NCBI GenBank assembly: GCA_037042915.1
Contig: CM073193.1
Coordinates: 2,852,001-2,916,000, forward strand
DNA length: 64,000 bases
Origin: Auricularia sp. M13
Taxonomy: Eukaryota; Basidiomycota; Agaricomycetes; Auriculariales; Auriculariaceae
Direction of reading: 5' to 3'
The translations under genes and the position numbers were made by a program. This document shows positions 11,468-21,368 of the stretch, piece by piece. How positions within the stretch are numbered: the stretch's first letter is position 1; every line of letters begins with the position of its first letter. Under the pieces are notes generated by a model. It made no database searches. It was not told the DNA's origin and saw only the letters and a list, made by a program, of their open reading frames with translations.

Positions 11468-12563
11468 CTAGGTATTAGGCCGCACCTTGGGCACGGCGAC
11501 GTCCCATGGCCCACGAATCTCGCTGAACGATCCGATGAGAATGAATGCACCCGACGACGAGTCTGTCTGTCCTCACTTTTTGTACTGTTGAGCCCACATG
11601 AGGAGTCCCGGGCCTCCGAACGTGACGAAGATGAGCGAGCCGGCTAAGAGGTAGGCGACGAAGGTCGAGATGGCGTGCATGAGGATATGGACGAGGTCGC
11701 CAGGCAGAGCGTGAAAAGCAGATGAAGAGGTTTGGGGATGGCCTAGAGTGAAGAGCGATAATCAGGAAGTGCAGCGCCATGAGGTGATGAAGCGAACCTG
11801 TAACCTTTTGCGTATTATCGGGAACAGCGCGAAGAGCTGGATGGAGAGCAACATGAGGGCGAAGACGCTCACGTTATCGGGCAAGTCGATGCCAGCACCA
11901 CAGACGCGGATATGGCAGCGTTCATGGAAAGCACAGATATCAGCCTGGAATTTTTTGAGCGCCTTCCACAGAGTCATGACGGTCCATGCGCACCCTTCGC
12001 GGCGAGGGACGGAGGTCGGCTCGCGGTAATCAGCAAGCAAAGCGTTGAGCACGAAAAGCGAAGCTGACAGCGCCCAAATGGAGTCTGAAGATGTTGCAGC
12101 AGTCAACGTCTTGAGCACCGGAGACAGGCCGATGAGGGCGAGGAAGACGAGCAAGCTGGATTTGAGCGCCTTGGCTCTGTTGGCTCGTCGTTCCTTCTGG
12201 TCGAAGAATGGGCGCTCGGCGATGTCCCAGCCAATCAAGCCGACAACGTGCATGGCTATGGTGATCCATACGAGTGCACGGGGATCGAGGGTTTTGTCGT
12301 TCAGGCGAATGAAGACGCAGATGAAGAGGAATATTGTCGAAGGTGCTGTGTAATTGCGCACGCCGCAAGGACCAGTGGAAAGAACGAGTACGGTCTAAAG
12401 TTGGCTGGAAGGTGCTCAGATGTACAATATCCTCGTTCTCGGGGATCAGCTCACTGTTCTTTCGCAGTTTGTCCAGAAACGAATCAGGGACATAGTTATC
12501 CGGGAACGGCTGCCTCCTCCAAAGAACTTTTTCCCATTTCACTTCCTCCGTAGTTGTATTCAT
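11468..12563 (-). CDS. GPI2: GPI-GlcNAc transferase subunit C (Gpi2/PIG-C)
   Basis: Membrane subunit of the ER complex that adds GlcNAc to phosphatidylinositol, the first step of GPI-anchor synthesis. Exons 12455-12563, 11994-12404, 11798-11944, 11742-11577 and 11468-11522 give about 296 residues. Family signatures: [20 protein letters not shown] at the start, [76 protein letters not shown] and the end [12 protein letters not shown]. Several helices are visible. Three apparent one-base deletions (about 12343, 11887 and 11699) interrupt otherwise perfectly conserved frames; correcting for three missing bases gives a whole number of codons. It lies tail to tail with the Cdt1-like gene, 324 bp apart. 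Confidence 0.9.
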
Positions 12564-12775
12564 TGAATGCGTAGCCTGGCCCAGGGTCTATGAACGGGAA
12601 GTGCTGCGCATCATGGTCAAGAGCAGGGAAGCAAACACGACTTTGATCTCCGACCCATCACTGGGTTTTCTCTCTCTCACGTTCCTCCTTGCACTTTTTG
12701 AACGGACTGGCTTCATTCGCGAAGAACGCGTTATCTGTAAAATACTGGATGAATGACGCGCTGGGTACAAGGGCT

Positions 12776-13984
12776 CTACAGATATTTGGCCATGAACTGC
12801 TGGACCTTCTCCAATGGGAGGGCTTCGACTGTCGTACCGCGCACGCCAGTCATCGTCTCCGCCATGCATAGCGCATTCAGAATGGCCTCCTCCACAGCGT
12901 CCGCGGTGGCTTCGAACAGCGCGTTGATTGTCTGGTCGTCGAGCACCTCGATTGTCAGAGGTTTGGGCTTCCATGGGTCGACGGTCGCGCCACCCGCAGT
13001 AACCGTTTGAACAGGTATGTGGCCGGCCGTGCTGAATGCGAGGAAGATGTCCCCAGACGGGTTATGCGCGTTCCCGCCAACGCGCGCAAGTCCGAGGCTG
13101 CAGCGCTTGGCGAGACGCTGGAGCTGCAGTGGATGCAGCGGCGCGTCGGTTGCGAGCACGATGATAATCGATCCGTCCTTCTTGTTCTTGGACGCCTCGA
13201 TGTCAGCGATGGCCTCGACGCGCGCGGCGGCGGCCTCGTCCTTCGGGTTTTCAGCGGCCTTCTTCGCGTCCTCCTCGATGAGACGGCCGATGGGCGCGCC
13301 CTTTAGCGTGAAGTCGCGCATGCGGCCGTAGTTCGCCTGCACGAGGACGCCAACGGTGTAGTTATCCTTGGACGCGCTGGGGTCGGCAGGAATAACGCGC
13401 GACGACGAGCCAGTGCCGCCCTTGAACCAGTGGCAGATCATGCCCGTACCACCGCCAGTGTTGCCCTCGGGGACGGCGTCTGCGGAGACGTTCTCGATGC
13501 CATGCACAATGTGCGACGGCTGCACCTTCAGTGCGCCAATGTCATTCAGAATGCCATCGAACGTCTCGCCGACCACGGGAAGCAGGAACCAGTCGATCTC
13601 GCCGCCCGCGGCCTTGTGCCGCGGGATGCAGTACTCGTATATGCCCTGGTACGCCGCGCCAACGGAGAACGAATTCGTCAGGATGATGGGCGAGTGGAGC
13701 AGTCCCGTTTCCTCGATCCAGTGCGAGCCCGTGAACTCGCCAGAGCCGTTCAGACGGAACATGCCCGCATAGCAGGCATGGTTGAAGAAGTCTGCGCGTG
13801 GAAGGATGGTGGTGACGCCGGTGTTAATCGGGCCATGCTGGTTGTTCGCAGGCTCGATGATCGATTGCACGTGACAGAGCACGCCCTCGACATCCGTCAG
13901 CGAGTTTTTGGGTCCCGGCTGGAAGCGACCGAGATAAAGGTTGGGCAGAAGAGCGCGTACCCGGCAGCGGGGCGAAGTGGACAT
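12776..13984 (-). CDS. S58 (DmpA-type) aminopeptidase, intronless
   Basis: Peptidase family S58 (DmpA D/L-aminopeptidase, beta-peptidyl aminopeptidase; Ntn-hydrolase-like fold), made as a precursor that cuts itself before a Ser nucleophile. In this 402-residue protein the predicted autocleavage is Gly271-Ser272 in [18 protein letters not shown]. Supporting motifs are [66 protein letters not shown] and [20 protein letters not shown]. It is a single uninterrupted exon amid intron-rich neighbours and in a family best known from bacteria, so ancient transfer from a bacterium is plausible; single-exon copies also occur widely in fungi. The frame is intact. Expected substrates are small peptides or amides with an N-terminal D-, L- or beta-amino acid; location probably cytosolic (no signal peptide). 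Confidence 0.94.
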   Translation of the reverse strand: MSTSPRCRVRALLPNLYLGRFQPGPKNSLTDVEGVLCHVQSIIEPANNQHGPINTGVTTILPRADFFNHACYAGMFRLNGSGEFTGSHWIEETGLLHSPIILTNSFSVGAAYQGIYEYCIPRHKAAGGEIDWFLLPVVGETFDGILNDIGALKVQPSHIVHGIENVSADAVPEGNTGGGTGMICHWFKGGTGSSSRVIPADPSASKDNYTVGVLVQANYGRMRDFTLKGAPIGRLIEEDAKKAAENPKDEAAAARVEAIADIEASKNKKDGSIIIVLATDAPLHPLQLQRLAKRCSLGLARVGGNAHNPSGDIFLAFSTAGHIPVQTVTAGGATVDPWKPKPLTIEVLDDQTINALFEATADAVEEAILNALCMAETMTGVRGTTVEALPLEKVQQFMAKYL

Positions 13985-14499
13985 GATGTGGACGTTTGCA
14001 GATTTCTTGGGATCCGGTTCAGCGACTCGCTTTTTTATGACAAAATCCTCGGGGCCGATTTATGTGCATGACTCGAATTGCAATTCGTGCGTACTATGAT
14101 CAAGCAGCCCCATATGGACCGTTCCGAAGACCAATACTGCACCCGACTTTACGCCGGTGTCTGCGGGTCCGTCGACGTTCGGACAACACTTCGAACTCGG
14201 GGATATGCAAAGAGACTATCATTTAGATTGTTTTTGTATGGTTCCGCACTGAACAAGATATCCTGGAAGGGTACAGGAGGTTCCAAACGAAGTCAAGAGC
14301 ATGGTTGCTAGCGCTAGACCATCTGGTCAACGTAGCAAAATTCGTGCCAATGCTATCAAACGCACGACACGCGGAGCGAGTCGATGTAGCATGCGGCGAT
14401 GTATGGTGCTGAGCTGCGTTGCATGCAGCTAGCTGATACAGGGGCACCGAGGCCAGGCAGCATCGCCGCAAGGGGTCGCAGGCGATGGCGACCATCGCA
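13985..14499. other. Intergenic, no gene seen
   Basis: This 0.5 kb upstream of the DmpA-type gene shows only short shadow frames. It must hold that gene's promoter, but no clear TATA or operator can be named. The left direct repeat begins at its right end. Confidence 0.5.
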
Positions 14500-15165
14500 A
14501 GTGCGGGGCGGGCTTCGGAAGCCTAACGCGCGCAGTGGTGAACTTCTTGGTAGACGTATACGCCCATATGCGAGTGCGTAGAAGCGACATCGGTGCGCGA
14601 AGAGAGCGGGGATGCGATCTTGGTGAGCAGGGAAGACTTGCTTCCCCGCTGCTGGCCGGCGACCTGCGCGCAGCGAGCGTGGGTATTGCTGTTGCTTCTG
14701 CTGCCAAACAGCTCGGAGTAGAGGGCATGCGAATCGCGGGGCGAATGCGCTGGGGCAAAGATGGAGAGCGCAGAGGGGGAGCCTGTTGGGAAGCTGCTAA
14801 GGCCGAACATTGCAATGCAGGAGCTCGAGTACGAGAGCGAGTGTTGTGGGCGAGGACAGGAGTGTCTGGGCGACTGATAGAGTACATGTTCGCGCTGGAC
14901 AGCATGCTTTATACTCGTCGCTGCTCGACGAGCTCTGCCCGTCCCAATCACTCACGCTGTCGGCAGTTTGGAGGGCAGCGCGCATCCACAGATATGCACA
15001 GACGCAAGCAAGCATACCATATTGCCGATAGGATGCTGAAGACTCGATAGGCAGAGCTTATTATGCTCAACGAGCAGAAAAGAACAAAAGCCACTGAGCA
15101 TCGCAGACAAAAGGCGGGTGCGGACGGACTTTGCCGACATGCGAGCAGCATTCATGCTCATGCGC
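14500..15165 (-). repeat. Left copy of a ~0.65 kb diverged direct repeat
   Basis: Matches 20300-20935 in the same orientation over both a short reading frame and its upstream DNA, with substitutions and small indels. An exact shared 20-mer lies at 14794-14813 and 20567-20586 (ctgctaaggccgaacattgc). Other nearly matching blocks are gcgaat/agtgcgctggggcaaag, ctcgtcg(c/t)tgctcga(c/t)gagct and caatcactc(a/g)cgctgtcggcag. The two copies bracket the MFS transporter and alpha-arrestin genes. No terminal inverted repeats or target-site duplication were noticed. Confidence 0.85.
14523..14810 (-). CDS. Small hypothetical protein, left repeat copy
   Basis: A 95-residue frame starting MFGLSSFPTGSPSALSIF and sharing SPRD, LYSxLFG, VxGQxRGSxSS and TKIAS with the frame at 20227-20583. 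Conservation at protein level between diverged repeats suggests it was once coding. In the right copy the frame extends upstream as a strong hydrophobic run (LALALALLLLLAMFGL). Here the homologous DNA is 5 nt shorter just before the ATG, so the hydrophobic lead falls out of frame. This copy may therefore be broken, or translation may start at MFGL. No known family recognised. Confidence 0.35.
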   Translation of the reverse strand: MFGLSSFPTGSPSALSIFAPAHSPRDSHALYSELFGSRSNSNTHARCAQVAGQQRGSKSSLLTKIASPLSSRTDVASTHSHMGVYVYQEVHHCAR

Positions 15166-15335
15166 GACTCCTCGAGGCCTCGCAGTCGGCCCAGTCTTCC
15201 AAAAAAAGAAATATACGCAGTGCTTTTAACCAGAGAACAACCCGAATGAAATTTATTCCATTATTTACTACGAATGAGGCCTTTTCTGAGGCTTTTCCAG
15301 ATACAGCAGAAGCTCAGCATGTCATGGTCGAGCTC

Positions 15336-17442
15336 TCAGTCCATGCGTGATTTGTGTTGTCTCAAGGCGAGTCCCCAAGTCAATGCCATTAACGAGGTCA
15401 TGACCAACACCCTGCGATTATGCGTCAGAACTCGGTGTGAGCGAGCAAATCCAGATACTCACACGAGGGGCATAACATTAATCTGGAACTTGTTCGCCAG
15501 TGCACCTGTCACAAACGGCACGACGGCCCCTCCTATTATGCCAAATCCTGCGATATAGCCGACAGCCCCCTGCAGAGAGTATGAGTGGGCAGGGGAGAGC
15601 GAGGACGCAGCGACACGCACGGCGAGGATGCGCGGCGGGAGGATGAGCCCGGCCTGATGCATAACCTAGAAGCGAGTGATTCAGTCGATGAGAAATGGGA
15701 GGGCGACGTTGAGCATACCACGGGGTACATGGGACCAAAAAGCACGCCGATGATCGAAACCGCGACACCGTTACCAATGAGCGAGCGTACTCTCCAGATA
15801 ACAACGTCCAGTCTATTGATATTAAGCCTTTGGCACACGGAAATTCCAAAATCTAACACGGATAACGCACCCTAGGGTCAGAAGCGCATACAAGAAGATA
15901 ACGCGCTGTTCGCCAAGCTAAGGAGCCAGTATGAATCGAGGTTGGAGGGACACTGGGGCTTGGGGACACACCCAATCATTGACGGGAAGAAGGAAGAGCC
16001 TCCCGGCCATGAGCCCTTCATTCGATATGAATACCGTGAGGTCGTCGAAGCAGAGGCTGCATACCTCCGAAGAATCCCGAAGAAATGTAACCAGCATTCG
16101 CGCCTCCACCGCGCTCGTTGACGATAAACGTAACAATCCATCCTGTGCTTGCGTCAGTTGCACTCCCATGATGTCGACCTCAAACTATACCTCCAAGAGT
16201 CACTTCCACCCCGACGTAGACGCAGATATAGAACGCCAGATAGTGCACGAGCGGGAGCGCGAGAACGTGCTTCATTATTCCGCCTGTTGGTTGTCCAGAT
16301 TCGCATGGATCTTCTCTGTAGAAGTCTGTGTTGGTTTCCTCAAACAGAACTGAGATCAATTTAGCCAACGCAAGAGGTGTGAGCGCGAGAAAGTGCTGAC
16401 CCTGCTGACGTTTGAAGCGGAAGACAGCCCGAGTGCTGTGGCGACGCTGGCCGCGAGACCCATCGATGAGAGATAGAAGAACGACCAATGTTTCATTGGC
16501 AGAAACTGTGTGGCGATCAATGGCGCCACGAAGGCCCCCAATCCTGCATGCCTGTGAGCATATTCTTCGTTGAGAGTGGAAGACAGTTCTCACCATACAG
16601 CGCATGCAGCATACCCATTTTATGTGCACCATCGCGTTTTCAGGGATGCGACGAAACCATTTCCCGTAGAATCCTAGTTCATGACTGAGACGATGCAGAA
16701 ATGTGCGTTCAATCTCTGTGGACCAACCTGCAATGACATGCCCAAGCCGTTTAGGAAACTGCAAAAGACAAACACAGGGAATGGTGGAGCGATACTCTGC
16801 ACGGCGTATGCAGAGGCCTGAAAAGCAGCACCACATGCTACAACCTGGCACGGATCAAGGAATGAGAGTTCGCGGTGTATGTTGAAGGGACGGTTACTTA
16901 CCTTGCCAAAGCCGAATTTGTCTAGGAGGAAGAATATGGAGAAAGAGCCACATGCTGCACCCTGTTTACCAATTAGAAGAAACAATGAGGAGGAGGTGGA
17001 TCATTACATACGAGGGATGTTACTATGAAGAGCGAGGAAACTGCAACAAATGGGACCTAAGAGAAAAGCCGCATCAGACGAGATGGGGATAGGTCAAGGC
17101 GAGAAGTTGCGCACTTTATAATGCTGCTTGATCGCGGGTAGCAAAGGGCCCGTTGAGCCGTCATTCCAGCCCACGAGAAAGAATCTTGAGTGTGGCTCAT
17201 GTGAGGACTAGAGGAGGACTGTATATAAGGCGTACGCACGAGAACATTAAGACGGCAAAGCGAATGCGCTCCGTACGCAGTTGAGCAGCAGTTTGAATTG
17301 GAGCATCGTCGTCTTCAGTCACAAACGACGGCGCAGCTGTGCTCGCGGTGTCTGCACGCTCTGATAGGTGCTGGGTCCTGAAACTGAGGTCCGCAAGCTG
17401 GAAGCTCTCGGGTTGCTGTGGCTGCTGCACTTGCGCAGACAT
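15336..17442 (-). CDS. Major facilitator superfamily transporter
   Basis: Twelve-helix solute transporter, nearest in memory to fungal MFS proteins of the fucose-permease/BSC6-like kind; substrate unknown, plasma membrane likely. About 15 small exons. The ATG at 17442 opens a 70-residue cytosolic lead (MSAQVQQPQQPESF), then SFFLVGWNDGSTGPLLPAIK, a hallmark of this subfamily. Later segments: GSFSIFFLLDKFGFGK, FNGLGMSLQDSTGNGFVASL, KMGMLHALYGLGAFVAPLIA, VHYLAFYICVYVGVEVTLGG, GGGANAGYISSGFFGG, GVAVSIIGVLFGPMYP and ILAGAVGYIAGFGIIGG, ending KSRMD-stop at 15336. Two frame breaks (about 16431, one base missing; about 16635, +1 or -2) lie in conserved stretches. It is divergent from the alpha-arrestin gene at 17833. 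Confidence 0.88.
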
Positions 17443-17832
17443 TGCGCCCTCGCGCAAGAGCGGAAAGCGCAAGCAGGTCGTGGTCGTCTGGAGTCTGCCG
17501 CTCGGCGCTACGGCGCGAAGCTCCGACTTGTAACCTGTCGGATTCGAGCGTCAGGATCGTCGAGCGAACGTTTCTCCGAGTCGGGCACGTGGAATTTCTC
17601 CGTGTGTTGTCGCTGCAGGCAGACGTGGTTGGTGAACAAGTACCTATCCTTGCAAGTGAAGGTGCCAAGCAAGTTCTGGCGTGCACGGCACAGGAATCTC
17701 CCGGCAGGTGTAATAGCTCGTGCCAGCCTCGAACACCGTGACGTTTGCGCCACGACCGCTGTGACTCTTCTCGAGACGCTCCCGGGATTCGCTCAGGCTT
17801 GATACGTTACGCTGAGCTTGCAGAGCCCAACC
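17443..17832. promoter_or_regulatory. Shared promoter region of MFS transporter and alpha-arrestin
   Basis: The 390 bp between two outward-facing start codons must contain both promoters. No long reading frame is credible here. I see no unmistakable TATA box or operator; the region is rich in CG and CGCGAAG-type words. Common control of both genes is a proposal from position only. Confidence 0.45.
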
Positions 17833-19969
17833 ATGTCTGGGCTTGCACAATTCTTTCGCGCCGGCGCACGCAACGACGGCGGGCCCGGCCCAAGCAGCGC
17901 ATCACCCTCGCAGCCAGACGCCACCTATGTCTACCAGCAGCGCGATGGTCGCTGTGGAACCTCGTGACCTATCAGCCCCAGATGCGCCAGGCATTCCTGT
18001 CCGGGAGGACAGATCTTTCGCTGAAATCGTCGCGCCTCGCATGGTTGTCTTTCGTGGAGTCGGTCAGGACGTTGAGCCTGTCAGGCTCTTGGGCACTGTG
18101 GTTTTGCATCTGGCCGAGCCAGCAGCGCTCCGGGATGTCACTCTCGAGTTTACAGGTTAGTGTTGGAACCTGGCCCCGAGCGTTGTGGCTGAAGTGAGGT
18201 TTTCCCTAGGCAAGGCCAAGTTGCCTGTGCCGCCAAATCCGTAAGTGCGCCTCTTTATCTATATTTTTGGCACCTGAGTGTCTCGTTTTTCAGGAATCTC
18301 AAGCCAAAGAATGCATATACCATCTATGCACATGAAATGAGCTTCATGCCACATCAGGTTTCCGACAAACGACAGGGCCGCACCTTCAAGGCTGGTCGGC
18401 ACACTTTCCCATTCGATATCGAACTCGAACCTTACTTGCCCTCGACGCTTCGTGCCCCACGCGCCGAGATCACGTACAAACTGCGCGCCACCGCGGTCCG
18501 CTCGTCCATGTTGCCCAACTTCACGTGCACATTACCTGTCCATGTTGTTCGCTCCTTTGGCCCAAACTCGCTGGAGTTTCAACAGACCATTGAAGGCGAG
18601 TTTTTAGGCCTTGGCGTGCTCTGTGTGCTCACTCCTTATTCAGTTGAGAAGACATGGGCAGGCAAGCTCATGTATTCGCTCACCCTCCCCCACAAAGCGT
18701 GGGCGGCGGGTGACACTATTACGACTCTCGTTAAGTTTCAGCCGCTCATCAAAGGTGTCTCAGTCTATGAAGTGTATGCGCTATTCGCCGTTGAGTGACG
18801 CATGCAGTGCTGACATATCCCTCGCCAGGCGTTCGATACTCACTGAAACCACTCAATACTCTGGCCTTTCAGGTATAGAAATGAGAAGAGATGTGTGCTC
18901 GGCCAGGCACATGTTCTCAGCTCCTGCTGGGTCAAGTCGCATCGGCGTCCCAACCGATGTGCAGCAGGCTCCACCGACAATTGTATCTGGGCAACATCCA
19001 GCCGCTCCAGCTCAGCTTAGGACCAGCGAAACCACTGTGAACGGGGCCTCAGAGCGACCAGTCTCGGACGAGAGCCAGGGCTCGGAACTTGTGGCTAAGG
19101 TGGACCTGAAGATTCCAACATGGGCGTGCCCATCGCATTCCGTAGCTCCAGTCAACGTCTCGCACCGCATGGTTTGGATAATAGACATCAGGAATGCCGA
19201 CGGCCATCCCTCAGAACTGCGTTGCTCTCTGTCCATCAACATCCTCAGCCATCATGTCCTCGAGGAAGCTATCCAAGCGGCCGCTCCGACACGCAGACTC
19301 TTGTTCGGAATCGACGACTTGGTACTACCCGTCTCGGAGCAGGTCGAACTCCCCAGCTACCACGCGCATGTCCAGGACCCCGTCGCAAATGCTACAGACG
19401 CTTGGCCGCTCGCTGTCAGTCATTCCACAGTCGAAAGGGCGACCTCGCAGCGGGAAGGAGGCTCTGATCGTGCCCCGCGCGGACGCAGCTTGTCGAACCC
19501 TTCCACCGCTCGATCTGCGACGGTCGCGGCGGTTCAGCAGTCACAAAGCGGCAACAATTCCACCGGCAGAACGTCGCGTCGCGCTACGCGCAGCGCGACG
19601 GGTCCCTCGAGTAGACGAATATCATCGCGCGCGCTGTCCACAGTACCAGACTACGACACCGCGGCGCGTGGCGGCGTACCGCCTCTGTCAAGTGCCATCG
19701 GTTTGCCGAGCTACGACGAGGCGGCGCCAGGGCTGCGCGCACGGCAGGTGGTGCGGCGGTCATGCAGCGACAGCGACCTCCGCCGTGCCTCCCGCGCCAA
19801 TGCAGGTCCCACGGCCAGCGGCAGCGGTTCCGCGCGCCGGCGGCCAGCGAGGGCCCCGCCTTCGTCCGCAGGCAAGGCGACTTTTCTTTGGGGACCAAGC
19901 CGGATGGTCCCTCCCGGTGTCCCATTTGCTTCAACATGGCTTGCCCAGCAACGGACCCCGGGCCAGTAA
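17833..19969 (+). CDS. Alpha-arrestin with PxY-type motifs
   Basis: Adaptor that recruits a Rsp5/Nedd4-type ubiquitin ligase to membrane transporters for endocytosis. Exons 17833-18155, 18210-18240, 18294-18595, 18644-18773, 18829-18872, 18921-19969. Arrestin_N: SFAEIVAPRMVVFRG, RLLGTVVLHLAEP, QGRTFKAGRHTFPFDIEL, LRAPRAEITYKLRATAVRS. Arrestin_C: TWAGKLMYSLTLPHKAWAAG, then VKVDLKIPTWACPS and VWIIDIRNADGH, SHHVLEEAI, PTRRLLFG. The disordered tail holds LPSYHAHV, VPDYDTA and LPSYDEAAP, candidate WW-domain ligands. Intron 3 uses a GC donor (GAAG|gcgagt), is 48 nt and contains no stop in frame, so it is easily read as coding. A frame break near 17950 (DATYVYQQRDG to AVEPRDLS) is needed to join the first 40 residues. 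Confidence 0.88.
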
Positions 19970-20226
19970 TCGCGACTCTATGTACCCTGTTTTCGGACTG
20001 TGCAATGTTGGCTCAGTCATGTACTATACAAGTGACATTGCCTTGGATTTGCGGGATATAGCAAGCTTTCAAGAGGGTAAATTTTTGCTGCAGGTAGTCT
20101 GTCGTACATATTCATGCAGCGCTGCAGCATGTTGCAATGTACGCAGAGTAAGAGCGTCGCCGATGTCAAATAATTGGGAACGCAGAGACCCTGGAGATCC
20201 TGGAGGTGAGCTTGAGGCATATTGGC

Positions 20227-20583
20227 TCAAGGCGCCGCAGGGTACGAGACTGTCAAGGGCCGAAATAACGGATCGACGACGAGGAGGATGTTCACCGCGC
20301 GCGCAATGGTGCGCCTCTTGGTATACATGCACACCAATCCCCTATGAGATATAATCGACGACGGTGCGCGAAGAAAGGATGACCGCGACGCGATCTTTGT
20401 GAACATGGAAGACTCGCTTCCCCGTCGCTGGCCGACGACCCGCGCGTAGCGCGAAGTCTGGCGAGCGAGCGAGCCCCCAAACAGCGTAGAATAGAGCGTC
20501 TGAATATCGCGGGGCGAGTGCGCTGGGGCAAAGATTGAGAGCGCAGAGGGCGAGCCGGTCGGAAAACTGCTAAGGCCGAACAT
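20227..20583 (-). CDS. Small hypothetical protein, right repeat copy
   Basis: A 118-residue frame (MFGLSSFPTGSPSALSIF to VSYPAAP) paired with the frame at 14523-14810. Upstream in the same frame lies a run of Leu and Ala (PLAALALALALLLLL) that would make a signal anchor if an upstream exon supplies the start; an acceptor-like aacatag sits about 80 nt upstream of the ATG. The second half diverges in frame from the left copy: the left reads VYVYQEVHHCAR where this frame reads CMYTKRRTIARAV. Not recognised; possibly a lineage-specific secreted or membrane protein, or decayed. Confidence 0.35.
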   Translation of the reverse strand: MFGLSSFPTGSPSALSIFAPAHSPRDIQTLYSTLFGGSLARQTSRYARVVGQRRGSESSMFTKIASRSSFLRAPSSIISHRGLVCMYTKRRTIARAVNILLVVDPLFRPLTVSYPAAP

Positions 20584-20935
20584 TGCTAATAGGAGCAGGA
20601 GGGCCAGGGCGAGAGCAAGTGCTGCAAGCGGATAGAGGTGCGTCTGGGAGGTTGATAGAGTCTATGTTCGCGCCAGCCAGCATGTTTTAGTACTCGTCGT
20701 TGCTCGATGAGCTGTGCCCGTCGCAATCACTCGCGCTGTCGGCAGAGGTCGTCCACAGACGCCCACGGCCGTAGGCAAGCATGCATCACTGCCGACAGAA
20801 AGACAACTTTCACGATAGCAAGACCTTATTATGCCCTGGTCGAAAAGCAATTGCTGAAAGAGAGGCCAATAGGAGGACAAAAGGCATCGGTTCTGGCCGA
20901 CATGCATTATCTGCGCTCAACGCCACCGCCCATCA
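20300..20935 (-). repeat. Right copy of the ~0.65 kb diverged direct repeat
   Basis: Partner of 14500-15165, same orientation, about 5.8 kb apart. Similarity runs from the small reading frame through its upstream DNA to the block tgccgacatgc near 20895 (left copy about 15135). Divergence includes substitutions and indels of 1-10 nt, so the duplication is not recent. Confidence 0.85.
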
Positions 20936-21368
20936 TCTCCTCCGCAACAGCAAATGTAGCCACTAGGCGCATGTCATTTGTTCAGTGTGTTGTACATATC
21001 TATGTGAGAGGGAGCGGGAAACCGTGCACGGGACAGGGAGACGGACGTGGCTCAACATACACAGTACTACCACCGCGGCAGACAGACATCAACAAGCAGC
21101 ACACGCCCAGGGGAGGATGATGAGGAGAGATATGTAGCTAGTAATACTGTTAGGGATGCCAATATAATAACGTGACATTTCGATGAGAGCATGATAGGGG
21201 GAGAGGCAGATAGAGGAGAAGCGAGGAGACGGAGCGAGTGTGGAGAGAGAGAAAAGACTAGGGCAATCAAACACACATCGCGCACATTGCGTGCACGTAG
21301 AAATACGAACCGACAACATGAACCAGTATCCGACATCACCGACCAACCGACCGACCGGCATAAAGGTT
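20936..21368. other. 3' flank of BEM1, no gene seen
   Basis: About 0.43 kb without a credible gene. The minus-strand BEM1 transcript should end here. Purine-rich on the plus strand (gagagagaaaag near 21242). Confidence 0.5.

Noticed and set aside
14500-20935. Direct repeats as LTRs of a retroelement
   Set aside because: The interior holds a transporter and an arrestin with introns, not gag-pol; copies are diverged and lack TG...CA ends.
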